Shown: positions 33,443-47,400, counted from the stretch's first letter. The stretch is 64,000 bases of DNA from Flammeovirgaceae bacterium UBA1842 (GCA_002338655.1 DDIU01000034.1:59034-123033), one strand, 5' to 3'. Translations and numbers: made by a program. Notes: generated by a model from the sequence alone, not told the origin.

Positions 33443-36400
33443 CTATCTGATTAAGTTTACATCTCCCGTTCGGGTACTTTTCTGACCGTTGCCAAAAACA
33501 AGGTTCAATTTGTATATGTATACATCCTGTGGGCACAGTATGCCGTTATAATAGCCATCCCAACCAACATTTTTGTCTACTGACTTAAACAGTAATTCAC
33601 CCCACCTATTGAAAATATACATTTCAAATTCCTCCACCCCTTGCATGATCGGAAGGAAAATATCATTGGTTCCGGTTTGCCCTCCTATATCCCCCCCATT
33701 ACTTCCGGATAAGTTGGGACTGAAGGCATTCGGTACAAGCAGCCTTCCGTTCATTTCAGCTTTAGTTGCCCCAACTCTGGTGAGCGTATCTGAGCATCCA
33801 TTTATATTTTTTGCAATTAATGTTATGTCATAACTACCAGCCTCCTTATAATAATGAATGGGCTCTGCCTCTGTGGAGTTAGTGTTATCTCCAAAATCCC
33901 AGAAATAGGTAGTCGCATTTTGGCTGTTATTTTTGGTATAAATGGGATTATCCGGAACGAACACTACGGTTGGTCGTATGCTGAACTGGGCTATTGGGCT
34001 TTCAAACACTTCGATGATTTGAGATTTTATTTCTGTCACCTCCTCTCCCACTGAGTTGGATGCCGAAAGCATAACGGAATAAATACCCGGTTCAAAATAT
34101 GTATAACTAGGATTGGCCACTGTAGATGTCCCTTGCCCGTCACCAAAATTCCATAGATAGGTATTCGGATCAGCAAATTGACTAAGGTTTGTGAAATTTA
34201 CCGTTAATGGTGAACACCCAAATGCAGGGTCATAATCAAAATCCACTACCGGAGGAATCGGAAAAATAGTGATCTGTTTTATTTCCTGTTGCTGGCAGGT
34301 AGCTGTTGAGGCCGTCAAAGAAACATTGTAGGTTCCTGCATCCGCATAGGTGTACTCAGTTAAGTTTGGGTCATTGCTGGTATTTCCATCTCCAAAATCC
34401 CACAAATATGTCCAAGGGCCTACATTGGTATTGTTTGTTAAAAATATCGTTGCCCCTGGCAATGTTTGGACTGGTGGCGTTACATCAAAGGCAACGTTGA
34501 TAATTTGTTCGGGCTCTACCGTGATCGTTTGAACTGTTACTGGACTGGCACATCCAGCAAAATTTATAGTGGTAAGGCTTATCTCAACAGTTAATACTGC
34601 ATTGGTTTTATTGATGGTGTATTGAAATGAATCACCAATATTTGACGAAGCCATGAGTGTAGTCCCATTTACTTTTAATATCCATTGGTATGTTGATAAC
34701 CCCTTTTGAATAGCAGAAGCCTCAATTTGTATTTCTTCGCATGTCATCATTAGGGTATCAATATCAAAATCAGCCACTGGCACTGGATTTACTCTAAAAA
34801 TATTTGTACTATCGGTATTACACCCTCCCGGCAAAGCGGTGGTCAGTGTAACGAAATAGTCTTTAATGGACTGTGTGTTATTAATGAAATTATAATTATA
34901 AGTGGGAGTTGTGCCAGAACTTTGCTGGCTCACAATCCCATTAATATCCGATATGGTCCAAGTATAATCAGTCGGTGATTGGCTCTGAGTGCTGGCATCC
35001 ACCTCAAAATCAACAGAAAGCGGACTACAGTTATCATTAAAGGGCGAATAATTAATGGCATTAAAACCCGCTATAGGAGCTGGGAAAACCGTGATGCTCA
35101 CCGGACTGCTTAAGGTTTCACAACCGTTAATGGTCTTTACTCTTAACCTAATGTCGAAAACAATATTTGCACCTGTGGAATTGACGAAACCTTTAGTGAA
35201 AATATTGGAGAAAGAAGGATCAGTAGGTGATTGAACCGAATCTATCTGATAGCCTGAACCTGCATCTATCTCCCAAGTATAGGTATCTATGGCATCAGGT
35301 TGAGCTCCTGCAAAGTCATTGGAAAAATTGACGGTCAGAATACTACAACCTTGAGATACGTCAGGTGTAATTTGAGCAAGTGGAAAAGGGTCAACATTTA
35401 CAGTATTGACAAAAAATCCTGAACATGCATTTTGATCAGAAGTAACCCTCAAGGCAACATCATAAGATCCGGTACCACCGAGTGATCTTGAAAAAGAGGT
35501 CTGGTTATCAAAAGCAGGGTCTTTGTTGAAGGTGACTCCGTCATAGTCAAAATCCCATTCCCAGGATACAATACTTTCACCATTTATTGGATTGATTACT
35601 GATGAATCTGTAAAATCAGTCAATTCACCATCACAAACACTATTGGCAGAGAACATGGCAGTTGGACTCGAATAGACATAAACTAACTCTTCATCTATGC
35701 TTTCACAGGTAGTGGCATCATCTTTAACGATCAATACTCCCCTGTACACTCCTGGCGTATTGAAAGTCCTATCGTATGGACCAAGTACAGTTGAAGAAAA
35801 AGCACCCGCTGCGGGATCTTCAAAAATCATTGTTCCCGTTTCATCATAAAACTCCCACCGCCATCGTGTGTTAGCCGTTGGTACCCCAACAGAAGTATCA
35901 TTAAACCTAACTTCAAATGTTTGTGAATTACTTGTGTCCTGACAGAACAATGGTACTATAGGATTATTTGAAAAATCAGTAAGGGAAATATTGGCCGCCA
36001 ATGAAGGCGAAATATCTATCATTGCTTCAAATATCTCTTCACAGGCTCCTTGAGCAGTTGGGTCTGAAGCGGTTAAGCGTATTAATTTCTGGCCTGGGTT
36101 ACTATAAGCAAACGTAGGGTTGTTGTTAGTGCTAGTAGATAATAAAACCGTTCCTGTATTGTCATCAAAAAATTCCCAAGTAAAGTTCAAGCCACCCATA
36201 CCAGGTGTTTCATTGTCAAAATAAATATCTTCACCTAAGCAAAACACATTCGTAATTGCTCCTGAAGCATCATCCCTTCTAGTAATAAAATCGGGGTTTG
36301 GAGAGTCTATAATAACCACATAAGCCGTTGTTGCGATAGCATCTTCATAGTTCGGGTTAAGGGGATCTCCATTATAAGGATTGCAAAAATTCCAATTAAA

Positions 36401-37249
36401 CAAAGTGATCTCAAAGTCATTGCCAATCAAATTGGCTAAGTCAGCAGGGGCATTTAAAGGAAATGATACAGCATTTGGCCCTAGGGCAGGAGTAGGAATG
36501 GTTTCAATTGGGCCAAAATAGCCCCCAGTTACGGGTAAGCCAGCAGTTCCCCTTGTTTGTGGGCTTACCAAATTCCCAGAAGCATCGGTTAATGGTTGTG
36601 TACCTCCGTCCTCTAAACTTAAATTTATAATAGTAGAAGCAGGGTTATGGTTGGTACCATAAACAAACTGCATATTCCTGGTCAATTGATTGGGACGGTC
36701 AGGTTCTACCTGAACCCTGCAATTAAATTCAGAATTATCAACAAAGACGGCATTTACTACCGGGTTATTAAAACAAACATCATAGTTGGTAGGGTTTACA
36801 AATAAATTACCATTTCCATCTTCATCAGTTCCCCAAAATGGGCTTAGTTGAATTTCTTGTGACGTTGGGCACAATGTGCCATTGATATAAATATAGGCCG
36901 TTGGCCTTATGGAACAATCGTTGTTTATGAAATAGGTAAAATTTGGAGCAGAAGCAGTAAAAGAGGTATTTCCAGGTCCAGCTACCAACCCATTGCCAAT
37001 GTTTACCGTAGATATTTGATTTCCGGGATCATTCCACTCAAACCTTATTTCAATGTCATTGGGATTTTGGGCTGCATTGAAGTAATAAGTTATGGTAAAG
37101 TCAGTAACCTGAACGGGTGCACAATCTTGATCCGTATTGAATGAAACATCAATTTGCGAACGCAGTAGGCTGCACTGTCCCAGCACTTCAATAGAAGTAA
37201 AGACAGTACTTATCAGTACTATTAAAAATAATCCAATCTTTTTAGACAT
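33443..37249 (-). CDS. 1268-aa PKD-domain surface protein with T9SS type B sorting domain
   Basis: Signal peptide ~1-24 (ending VLGQ). An N-terminal domain of ~350 residues with many Cys is shared in layout with the giant neighbour. Then come about eight PKD/Ig-like modules (~350-1165) with the PKD signature YLWDFGDGNTS, YLWNFGDGQGTS and YFWDFGDNTNS, and finally a type B sorting domain from ~1170: NAFSPN, NDIFLPIMQGVEEFEMYIFNR and GYYNGILCPQDVYIYKL. PKD arrays usually mediate adhesion or support extracellular enzymes; no enzyme motif is seen. It forms a tight two-gene unit with the PorP gene at 32425. A -33/-7-like promoter lies at 37272-37303. Confidence 0.92.
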   Translation of the reverse strand: MSKKIGLFLIVLISTVFTSIEVLGQCSLLRSQIDVSFNTDQDCAPVQVTDFTITYYFNAAQNPNDIEIRFEWNDPGNQISTVNIGNGLVAGPGNTSFTASAPNFTYFINNDCSIRPTAYIYINGTLCPTSQEIQLSPFWGTDEDGNGNLFVNPTNYDVCFNNPVVNAVFVDNSEFNCRVQVEPDRPNQLTRNMQFVYGTNHNPASTIINLSLEDGGTQPLTDASGNLVSPQTRGTAGLPVTGGYFGPIETIPTPALGPNAVSFPLNAPADLANLIGNDFEITLFNWNFCNPYNGDPLNPNYEDAIATTAYVVIIDSPNPDFITRRDDASGAITNVFCLGEDIYFDNETPGMGGLNFTWEFFDDNTGTVLLSTSTNNNPTFAYSNPGQKLIRLTASDPTAQGACEEIFEAMIDISPSLAANISLTDFSNNPIVPLFCQDTSNSQTFEVRFNDTSVGVPTANTRWRWEFYDETGTMIFEDPAAGAFSSTVLGPYDRTFNTPGVYRGVLIVKDDATTCESIDEELVYVYSSPTAMFSANSVCDGELTDFTDSSVINPINGESIVSWEWDFDYDGVTFNKDPAFDNQTSFSRSLGGTGSYDVALRVTSDQNACSGFFVNTVNVDPFPLAQITPDVSQGCSILTVNFSNDFAGAQPDAIDTYTWEIDAGSGYQIDSVQSPTDPSFSNIFTKGFVNSTGANIVFDIRLRVKTINGCETLSSPVSITVFPAPIAGFNAINYSPFNDNCSPLSVDFEVDASTQSQSPTDYTWTISDINGIVSQQSSGTTPTYNYNFINNTQSIKDYFVTLTTALPGGCNTDSTNIFRVNPVPVADFDIDTLMMTCEEIQIEASAIQKGLSTYQWILKVNGTTLMASSNIGDSFQYTINKTNAVLTVEISLTTINFAGCASPVTVQTITVEPEQIINVAFDVTPPVQTLPGATIFLTNNTNVGPWTYLWDFGDGNTSNDPNLTEYTYADAGTYNVSLTASTATCQQQEIKQITIFPIPPVVDFDYDPAFGCSPLTVNFTNLSQFADPNTYLWNFGDGQGTSTVANPSYTYFEPGIYSVMLSASNSVGEEVTEIKSQIIEVFESPIAQFSIRPTVVFVPDNPIYTKNNSQNATTYFWDFGDNTNSTEAEPIHYYKEAGSYDITLIAKNINGCSDTLTRVGATKAEMNGRLLVPNAFSPNLSGSNGGDIGGQTGTNDIFLPIMQGVEEFEMYIFNRWGELLFKSVDKNVGWDGYYNGILCPQDVYIYKLNLVFGNGQKSTRTGDVNLIR

Positions 37250-37271
37250 CGCTTTATAAGAATTTTCCTTA

Positions 37272-37303
37272 CAAAGCCAACAGACGATAGTATATTCCTC
37301 AAA
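37272..37303 (-). promoter_or_regulatory. Candidate promoter of the 1268-aa cargo gene
   Basis: TTTG (37303-37300) and TGGCTTTG (37279-37272; one mismatch to TAnnTTTG) are separated by 20 bases on the minus strand, with 22 bases between the -7 element and the ATG at 37249. Confidence 0.45.
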
Positions 37304-37396
37304 ATTGGTTAAAGAAACCGTTGTAAATCAGCTATTTAACTAACTAATCGATTAAAGGTGTGGTTTTGAGGTTAAGTTGCAATAAGTGTAGATAAA

Positions 37397-38455
37397 TCAA
37401 TTCCAGAATCCCTCTTTGCTGTTGAATGTAGGGCATGGAATTAGCTTATTTTTTCGCTTCACCCCTTTTCTAAATGGTTTAGTGGTAAACTCATAAATAA
37501 TGGATACTTCATGAGCTCCGCCAGCTGCAGTGGAGAGGTCGGAAAGGGTAAAATCATAACTATATCCAATCTGGAAAGTATTGAACTGTAAAGCCAATGA
37601 AAATACAATGGCATCTTGCTGTACTTTTTTATCTTCCACCCCTAGGTACTGAAAAGATCGTTTCAATGGTACACCCCTGTACCAAACACCAATAGAAACA
37701 GGATCTATATGGTATTGAACCCCAAGATCTAATTGTGAAAATACGTTGCCTTGCCTTCTGTAAACAAATCCGGGAGTAAGATAAGACACCCTGCTTATTG
37801 TTCTAGGGCCGTTGTAAAGCGGTATTTTCATACCTCCATGCACGTTGATCTTCATTGGCAACCTACTTTCATTACCAATCAATGAAATATTAGGTTGGTT
37901 CATGTGATAGGCTGAAATCCCCAACCACAGGGCTTTGTTGTACATTACTATTCCAGAACCAATGTCTAGGTACTGAGCATTATCTATTCTAGAAACCCCT
38001 GGGTCATTAGAACCACTCTGATCTGAGGCAAGCTCATCACCAAGGGTAAGTTTACTTTGATCTATGCCTTGCTGCCCATATCCAAAATATAAACCCGGTG
38101 AAAAAACCCAGTCTTTACTAACCCTGATTTTATACGAATAAAGTAATCCGGCAGTAGTAGTCCTCCATCCTCCTGTACCCATTTTATCAGTAGTAGCCAT
38201 TAACCCAAAGCCACTCTTCAGTTCTCCGATAAACATCTCATAGGAAATAGCATAAGTAGAAAATACTTGCGGCAAATTGGGCCATTGCAATCTATGATTC
38301 GCTATAAGTCGCTGCTGAGGGGTGATTCCAGTAAACCCTGGATTTAAATATAGAGGTGCGTTGTAAAATTGTGAAAACTGTGGGTCTTGTGCCATCCCTT
38401 TCACTGACAGTGTCATTAACCATACGCAAACTAAATATTTCAGTATCTTTTTCAT
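37397..38455 (-). CDS. PorP/SprF-family T9SS outer-membrane protein
   Basis: 352 residues. Signal peptide ~1-22 (ending GMAQ), then QDPQFSQFYNAPLYLNPGFTG and a beta-barrel-like body, closely related to the protein at 32425 throughout, including the shared C-terminal KLIPCPTFN tail. It begins 6 bases after the stop of the ~4958-aa cargo gene and is the obvious partner for its export or surface attachment. In the characterised SprB/SprF pair the type B sorting domain needs its PorP/SprF partner. Confidence 0.92.
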   Translation of the reverse strand: MKKILKYLVCVWLMTLSVKGMAQDPQFSQFYNAPLYLNPGFTGITPQQRLIANHRLQWPNLPQVFSTYAISYEMFIGELKSGFGLMATTDKMGTGGWRTTTAGLLYSYKIRVSKDWVFSPGLYFGYGQQGIDQSKLTLGDELASDQSGSNDPGVSRIDNAQYLDIGSGIVMYNKALWLGISAYHMNQPNISLIGNESRLPMKINVHGGMKIPLYNGPRTISRVSYLTPGFVYRRQGNVFSQLDLGVQYHIDPVSIGVWYRGVPLKRSFQYLGVEDKKVQQDAIVFSLALQFNTFQIGYSYDFTLSDLSTAAGGAHEVSIIYEFTTKPFRKGVKRKNKLIPCPTFNSKEGFWN

Positions 38456-38461
38456 ATCAGT

Positions 38462-41400
38462 TTATCTTATCAGTGTTACGTCCCCTACTCTCTGAGTCCT
38501 CTGTCCGTTGGATAGTATCAAATCCAATTTATAAATATAAACCCCACTAGGCAATAATTGTCCTTTACTATTATAGCCATCCCATCCAACACGTTTATTG
38601 TCACTAAAGAAAATCAAATTACCCCAACGATCATAGATGTACATTTTAAATTCAGTAATCCCTTGTGTTATCGGTAGGAAGATGTCATTGGCAGAATCAC
38701 CACTACCGGGTACATTAGGATCAAATTCTGCCCCTCCTGATGGACCGTTGGTATTGGGTGTAAATGCATTTGGTGTTTTGGTAAAGCCACCTTCTTCTAC
38801 TGTAACAGTATCTATTGCAGTATCTACACACCCAAAATCGTTACTTACATTAAGGGTAACAATATATTCGCCCTCTTGTTCATAAAAATGCTCTGGACTT
38901 CGTGCCGTTGATGGAACACTATTGTCACCAAAATCCCAAGAGAATTGCGTTGCCCCTTTTGAACGGTTAGTAGGCCTAAATCCATCATCTGGGATATAAA
39001 CCACCGTTTGTGTAATACTAAATACGGCTTCGGGTTGTGGATAAACTGTAATGACAAGGTTATCGAAAGCTTCATCCCCATGGCCGTTATCACCTGTAAC
39101 AATCACATTATAAGTGCCACTTTGAGTAAATGTAAAGGTAGGGTTTGGCGTTCTAATTTTTTGACCATCGATATCCCAAACAAGGTTTTCAACCACAACA
39201 TTCTTTGACAAACTTAGGTCTTCCCTAAAGCTTTCAAAGTTCACATTCAACGGTGGACAACCTTCCAAAACATCCGCAAATGCCTCTACAGTAGGTTGAG
39301 CGGGCAATACTTCTATAAATATGTTTTCTACATCGTTACAATTAAAGGCATTAGGTGTCTTAACTGTTAAAACCACAGAATAACCTAGTGTACCGAAATC
39401 AGATGGTTTATTAAATGTATAGGTAAAATTAGGACCGGGTACTGTTACATTTTCATCTCCAATAGCTAATGTGTAAGTATTAGCAGGGTTATAGTTACTT
39501 AACGCAAAAGTAACATCTACCGTACCTGTATTAAAATCCAATGTTACTGGAGCCGGGGTTTTAGAACCATTAATTGTAAAATCCGCTTCTGCAAATTCAA
39601 AGGTAATGTTCACCTCATCTACTGGGTTTACAATGCAGCTATAAAAGTCTTCCACTTCAAGTATTCTGTAGGATACCGATTCTGTTGTCAAGATCACATG
39701 TCTTGAGGCCAAATTATCAAGCACCTCAGTAGTTACCACTCCATTTACATCTGTCTTTTCCAAAGTCAGTTTAAATGGTGCCGAACCTTGCATTGCAAAT
39801 TCAATAGCTTTTGTGTTTCCAATACACAGTGTCTCATCATCCGTAATTATCTGGGCATCTACTGGAGGGCTCACTGTTACAATTATCACCTGAGGCAACC
39901 CTTTACAAGGATCAACATCTGGCGCAGGCTGTTCTATTCTAGGGGTAATCGTGTAAAGTATTGTACCTGGAGTAGTGCCATTATGTACAATAGTTTGATT
40001 CAAGAAATCACCATTTGTAGCTGTAAAGCTAGCATATCCTATAATGTCTGGGTTAGAAGAGCTAGCCACAACATCATAAGTTGTATTGGCAGAATTACCA
40101 TCCAAAAGAACATTCAAAGTCTCACCAGAACATATCGATAGCTGATTGTCGGCAATCACAATATCTGGAACAGGATCAATTGTAACAGTAATTACCACAG
40201 GATTACCTGTACATGAATTATCCAATAAAAGGAACGGTTCTACAGTATAGGTAAGTACCTGCTGAGTGGTCGTTGTATTAATCAATGATTGAAACAAGGA
40301 ATTGCCCAAGCCATCAAACTGACCTAAAACATTGGCATTAGGCGCTACTGTCCATGAAGCTATCGAATTAGCAACATCTGTCGGCAAGCTAATATTCACA
40401 ATCTCCCCGCTACAGATCCTAACATCAGTAACGCTAGGCGTTACAGTAGGCCTTGGTGTTACAGTAACTACAATATTAATTGGAGTTCCTGAACAAACCC
40501 CCGCAGCGGTTCCTGTTGCTCTTGGGGTGATGGTGTAAGTAACGGTTTGGTTGCTGGTAGTTGGATTGTCCAACCCATCCAATAATTTATCATTATTCAC
40601 AAAGATTGTTCCTACTGGGCTAAATCCTGTCACTCCTCCTGTAGCTACTGCACCTGTAATTTCAAACTCTATAGTACCGGGAGCTATGGAAGTTGTAGTT
40701 GTGAGGTCAATATCTAGATTTTGACCTTCACATATAGTTACAAAGCTCTGCGAAGCAGTAACCTTGGGCTTAGGCATTATTGTTACCGTAACTAATGTAG
40801 CTGTGGGAGCACTACAAGTAGCTCCGTTATTAGCTCCAAATGCCCTTGGCGTAATTTCGTAGGTTACTGTTTGTACTACATCAGAGTTATTTACAATATT
40901 ATCTGTAATGGTATAAAACGGTGCAACAGCATTATTAGGTAAGTTTTGACTGAATACAGTATAACCATTTACCAGTGGATCTGAGGCTGTCGCAAAAACA
41001 TCAAACGTTATATTACCTGAAGATGGAATTGTATTAGATCTCAATTCTATGGAAGTAGCATCACCACTACACAATGTCTCAGGTCCAGGTGCTATAACAG
41101 TAATCTCTGGCTCTACCGTAATCACTGCCGTAACCTGAGGTCCCCTACAGCCAGGCCCACTAATGGGAACAATATCATATTCAACATTAAGAACTCCATT
41201 GGTTGGGTTGGTAAATACATCAGCACTTAAATAATTCACATTATTAGTTGTACCTATTCCCGCATTACCACCCCCTACAACCAATCCAGCAGCAGGTCTA
41301 ATGTCCATAATTTCATAATCTGTTGCAGGAGCACTACTTGGCAGGGTAGCTAGTGTAAGTCCAGTGGCCGCATCACTACAAATAATATCATTCAAGTTAG

Positions 41401-44400
41401 CCAATGCAGGCGATGGATTAATTGCAAAAAGTACAGTTTGGCTTTCCCCTTCACACCCAGCTGCAGTTACTGGTGTAATAGTATAGGTAACTGTAAGTTG
41501 AACACTTGTAGTATTGGTATAAATATCATTAAAAATGGCATTGGCCAATTGACCATCACCAATTATAGCATTACCAGCAGCGGCTGTCAAACCACCGGGT
41601 ACTGATATTCCTTTTATATTGTAAGTTGCTGCGGCAACAGACCCAGCATCTTCACCTAATGTTACATTCGAAGGTAACCCTGAGCAAACCGGAGCTGGAC
41701 TTAAAGCCGGATCTAAAACAGGTTCGGGCAAGACAGTTACCTCAACCACAACCATGGTTCCTTCACAACCCATATTGCTAACAGGGGTAACTTCATATTG
41801 AACGGTTAGTGGCCCAGCGGTTGTATTTTTGTATTTATCAAACCTTATGTAATTGGCATTCACTCCGTTCTGTGGGAATACAACGTTTCCTGCAAGTGGA
41901 GTTAAGCTAGGGTCAATGGTCACATTCCCTATATTATAGGATGTGGCTGATACTGATGTGCCATTAGTTGATAATACAACATCTGTGCTTAGTTGACTAC
42001 AAACTGTATTGTCCAATGCCGGATTAAGTACTGGCTCAGGATCAATCCTAAATCTCACAATAAATGGGCTTCCTACACAATTATTCGGGCCAGTTTCTCT
42101 TGGAGTAATCGTATAATCAATATTTACTGCAGAAGATGTGGTATTAATGTAGGTATCGGTAATATCTGCATTACTGAATACCACCCTGTTAGCTGCAGCA
42201 GGCACATTTGGCTGGTCGCTTGAGGTTACTACATAGGTGAATTCACTTGGTAATGCATTAAAATTATCGATATTATCTGTTTGTATGTTATAACTAATGG
42301 CATCCCCACTACATAATACACCGGTTAAATCATCACCTCCCAGAGGGGCTGGATGAATAACAAAATTAACGTCAAAAGCTGGTCCAACACAACCTCCTGT
42401 TAAACTAATAGGTGTTACCGTATAAGTCACCGTAACATCACCAGCAGAAGTATTGTTAAAAGTGTCGGTAATAGGTAAATCTGATGCTGCGGTTCTATCC
42501 AATGCAATTGGCGTAGGTACTACAGCTTCATTTGAAGATGAAACTACATAAGTAAATCTACCTGGGATATTATTACCCCCATTATCAATATTATCGGTTT
42601 GTATATCATAGTTAATCTGTTCTCCAGAACATACCTCTTCATTATCATTTACACCCAGCGGACCCGGTATAATGTTAAATTTGACTGTAAATGGATTTCC
42701 TTCACAATTGGTGCCATCATTAGCAATAGGTGTTACTGTATACGTGATTATCACCGGTGCAGGAGAAGTATTGTTGTATGAAGTAGATATACCTGCTGTA
42801 CTGGCACTTCCTATAGGTCTATCCGGATCAGCAGTTACATCACCTGGGCTTGATGACGATACGGTGTAGTAAAACCTACTTGCAATCGTATTGGAGATTT
42901 GCCCCTGTAGGTCAAAATTAATAGTTCCACCCCCACAAACATCTATAGCTGCATCAGAGCCAAGTGGTTCAGGGTTGATCGTAAATACAACATCAAAAGG
43001 CACACCCGGGCAGTTAGTCCCTTTACTTATCGGAGTAATTGTATAAGTAATATCTACCGGTACTGGAGAAGTATTAGTATAATTATCAGTAATAGGTAAA
43101 TCGCTTTTGATGGTACGGTTTGGTTTAGGAGACACAGAACCACTTGAAGAAATAATAGTATAAGTGAAATCACTTGGAACAGAATTACCATTTGTAACGT
43201 CATCTATATTCTGGGTTTGAATATTATAATTTAACGGCACATCACTACAAGTAACCTCTGTATCATCAAATCCTTTTGGTTTAGATGTATAGGTAAAAGC
43301 AACGGTAAAATTATTTCCCTGACATCCATCTATTAATCCAAAAGGTGTTACAGTGTAAGTTATGATGGCATCCGTTCCAGTATCATTTATATAACTATCT
43401 GTAATTGGGTCAATTGAAGGGGCAACCCTATCTGCCGCTGCTGGCACTCCTCCATTATTACTACTTACAGTATAAGTAAACTGGCTAAGTAAGTTATTTC
43501 CACCACTACCTGTATTGTTGATATTTAAAGCTTGGAGATTATAAGAAAGAGTTGCATCACTACATTGGGTACGGACATCATTAAATCCTACAGGTTCGGG
43601 ATCCACTGGTACGGTGATTACATAGGTGTTACCATCGCAGCCGTCCGCTGATTGTGGGGTTACCACATAGGTAGCGTTCAAGGTACCATTTGTTAAATTC
43701 TGTAATGTCTCAGCAATCGTACCTGTGCCTGTACCTGCTGCTATTTGAGTTAAACCAGCTGGTAACGCATTGCGTACCCAAGTATATGTACTCGTTCCCC
43801 CTAAACCATTACTGATATTATCAGGGCTCACGCTAAAAGCAACATCACTACATGCATCTGCGCGGGTGATATCCGCGCCTACTGGCTCTGGGTTCACCGG
43901 TACGGTGACCACATAGGTATCACTATTACAACCATCTCCCGATTGGGCTGTTACTACATAAGTAGCGTTCAAGGTACCTCCTGTCAAATTCTGTAAAGTC
44001 TCAGCTATGGCCCCTGTACCTGTGCCGGCTGTAACTTGGGTTAAACCGGCTGGTAGCGGATTACGTACCCATGTAAATGTGGCCGCTACTCCATTACTGA
44101 TATTATCAGGGCTCACGCTAAAGGCCACATCACTACATGCATCTGCACGGGTGATGTCTGCACCAACTGGCTCTGGGTCTACTGGAACAGTGACCACGTA
44201 AGTATTACCATCACAACCATCCGCTGATTGTGGAGTGACCACATAAGTGGCATTCAATGTACCACTTGTTAAATTTTGTAAGGTCTCAGCTATAGCTCCT
44301 GTGCCTGTTCCTGCTGTAACTTGGGTTAAGCCCGCTGGAAGCGCATTACGTACCCAAGTGTAAGTACTTGTTCCGCCCAGACCATTACTGATGTTATCAG

Positions 44401-47400
44401 CACTCACGCTAAATGCTACATCACTACATGCATCTGCACGGGTAACATCTGCACCTACAGGTTCAGGGTTTACTGGTACGGTGATTACATAGGGATCACC
44501 ATCACAGCCATCCGCTGATTGTGGGGTTACCACATAAGTGGCATTCAAGGTACCTCCTGTTAAATTCTGTAAAGTCTCAGCAATGGCTCCGGTACCTGTG
44601 CCCGCTGTGACTTGTGTTAATCCGGCAGGTAATGCATTGCGTACCCATGAATAAGTACTTGTTCCACCAAGACCGTTGCTAATGTTATCTGCACTCACAC
44701 TAAATGCCATGTCACTGCACGCATCTGCTCGGGTAATATTTGCTCCTACAGGTTCTGGGTTTACAGGGACAGTAACCACATAGGTATTACCAATACAGCC
44801 ATCTGCTGATTGTGGGGTTACCACATAAGTGGCGTTCAAAGTACCTCCCGATAAATTCTGTAACGTCTCGGCAATAGCCCCCGTACCTGTACCGGCTGTG
44901 ACTTGGGTTAATCCCGCTGGCAATGCATTGCGTACCCATGTATAGGTACTTGTTCCACCTAGACCATTACTTATATTATCAGCACTTACGCTAAAGGCTA
45001 CATCACTACAAGCAGCTGCTCTGGTGATATCTGCTCCCACTGGTTCTGGGTTCACTGGGACGGTGACCACATAAGTATCACTGTTACAACCATCTCCTGA
45101 TTGGGCAGTGACCACATAAGTGGCGTTCAAGGTGCCTCCTGTCAAATTCTGTAATGTCTCAGCTATAGCTCCAGTACCCGTGCCGGCTGCAACTTGGGTT
45201 AATCCGGCTGGTAGTGCATTGCGTACCCATGTAAAAGTAGCCGTTACCCCGTTGCTAATATTATCTGAGCTCACGCTAAAGGCTACATCACTACAGGCAT
45301 CTGCACGGGTGATATCCGCACCTACTGGTTCTGGGTTTACGGGTACGGTGACCACATAGGTATCACTATTACAACCATTTCCGGATTGAGCGGTTACTAC
45401 ATAAGTCGCATTCAAAGTGCTTCCGGTTAAATTCTGTAACGTCTCGGCTATGGCTCCTGTACCTGTTCCGGCTGTAACTTGCGTTAAGCCCGCTGGCAGC
45501 GGATTGCGTACCCACGTAAAGGTGGATGCTACTCCATTACTAATATTATCTGAGCTCACGCTAAAAGCTACATCACTACATGCATCTGCACGGGTAATAT
45601 CCGCTCCTACTGGTTCGGGGTTTACTGGTACGGTGACTACATAGGTATTTCCATCACAGCCATCTGCTGATTGTGGGGTTACTACATAAGTGGCATTCAA
45701 GGTTCCTCCTGTCAAGTTCTGTAAGGTCTCAGCTATTGCTCCTGTGCCTGTGCCGGCTGTGACTTGGGTTAATCCAGCAGGCAATGCATTGCGTACCCAT
45801 GAATAGGTACTCGTACCACCAAGACCGTTGCTAATGTTATCTGCACTCACACTAAAGGCCACATCACTACATGCAGCTGCTCGGGTGACATCAGCACCCA
45901 CGGGTTCTGGGTTTACTGGGACGGTAACCACATAGGTATTACCATCACAACCATCTGCTGATTGTGGGGTTACCACATATGTGGCATTCAAGGTTCCTCC
46001 CGTCAAGTTCTGTAAGGTCTCGGCTATAGCTCCGGTGCCTGTACCTACTGCAATTTGAGTTAATCCGGCTGGTAATGCATTTCTTACCCATGTATAGGTA
46101 CTCGTTCCTCCTAACCCATTACTAATATTATCAGCACTCACACTAAAGACTACATCACTACACGCAGCTGCTCGGGTAATATCCGCACCTACTGGTTCAG
46201 GGTTTACTGGGACAGTAACCACATAAGTATTGCCATCACAGCCATCTCCTGATTGAGCAGTTACCACATAAGTGGCGTTCAGAGTACCTCCAGTTAAGTT
46301 CTGTAAGGTCTCAGCTATGGCTCCAGTGCCAGTACCTGCAGTTATCTCGGTCAATCCTGCAGGTAATGCATTCCTTACCCAGGTAAATGTAGCTGCCACT
46401 CCATTGCTAATGTTATCTGCACTCACACTAAAGGCTACATTACTACAGGCATCCGCTCGGGTAATATCCGCGCCTACTGGTTCAGGGTTCACTGGCACGG
46501 TGACAACATAAGTATTACTATTACAACCATCTCCAGATTGGGCGGTGACCACATAAGTAGCATTCAAGGTGCCTCCTGTTAAATTCTGTAACGTCTCGGC
46601 TATGGCTCCAGTACCTGTGCCGGCTGTAACTTGCGTTAAGCCAGCAGGTAATGCATTGCGTACCCACGTGAATGTGGCAGCTACTCCATTGCTGATATTA
46701 TCTGGACTCACGCTAAAAGCCACATCACTACATGCGTCTGCACGGGTGATATCTGCGCCTACAGGCTCTGGGTTCACTGGTACTGTAACCACATAAGTTG
46801 CACCATCACAGCCATCTCCAGATTGCGGAGTGACCACATAAGTAGCATTCAATGTACCTCCAGTTAAATTCTGTAACGTCTCGGCTATGGCTCCAGTACC
46901 TGTTCCGGCCGTAACTTGGGTTAAGCCAGCTGGTAATGCATTTCGTACCCATGTAAAAGTAGAGGCTACACTATTGGTAATATTATCAGCACTCACGCTA
47001 AAAGCTACGTCACTACACGCAGCTGCTCGGGTGATGTCAGCTCCAACAGGCTCCCCATCAATAGGTACGGTAATTACATAACTATTTCCATCACAGCCAT
47101 TTGCCGATTTTGGAGTTACAACATAGGTAGCATTAATAGTAGCATTGGTTAAATTTTGTAACGTCTCGGCTATAGCACCTGTGCCCGTACCAGCTGTTAC
47201 TTCGGTTAAGCCCGCTGGGAGTGCATTACGTACCCAAGTGTAAGTACTTGTCCCGCCAATACCATTCGTAATATTATCTGCGCTAACACTAAAAGCTACA
47301 TCACTACATTGATTTGCTCTAGTAATAGCTGCGCCAACTGGCTGTGGTCCAATTGGAATTGTTACATTATAAGGGGTTCCAAAACAGTTATCAGATGATT

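Noticed and set aside
44007..47081. A ladder of plus-strand ORFs (60-80 aa) rich in APVPVPAV and APTGSG
   Set aside because: They recur with the repeat period of the giant cargo gene and are its antisense shadows; no start signals or independent coding character.
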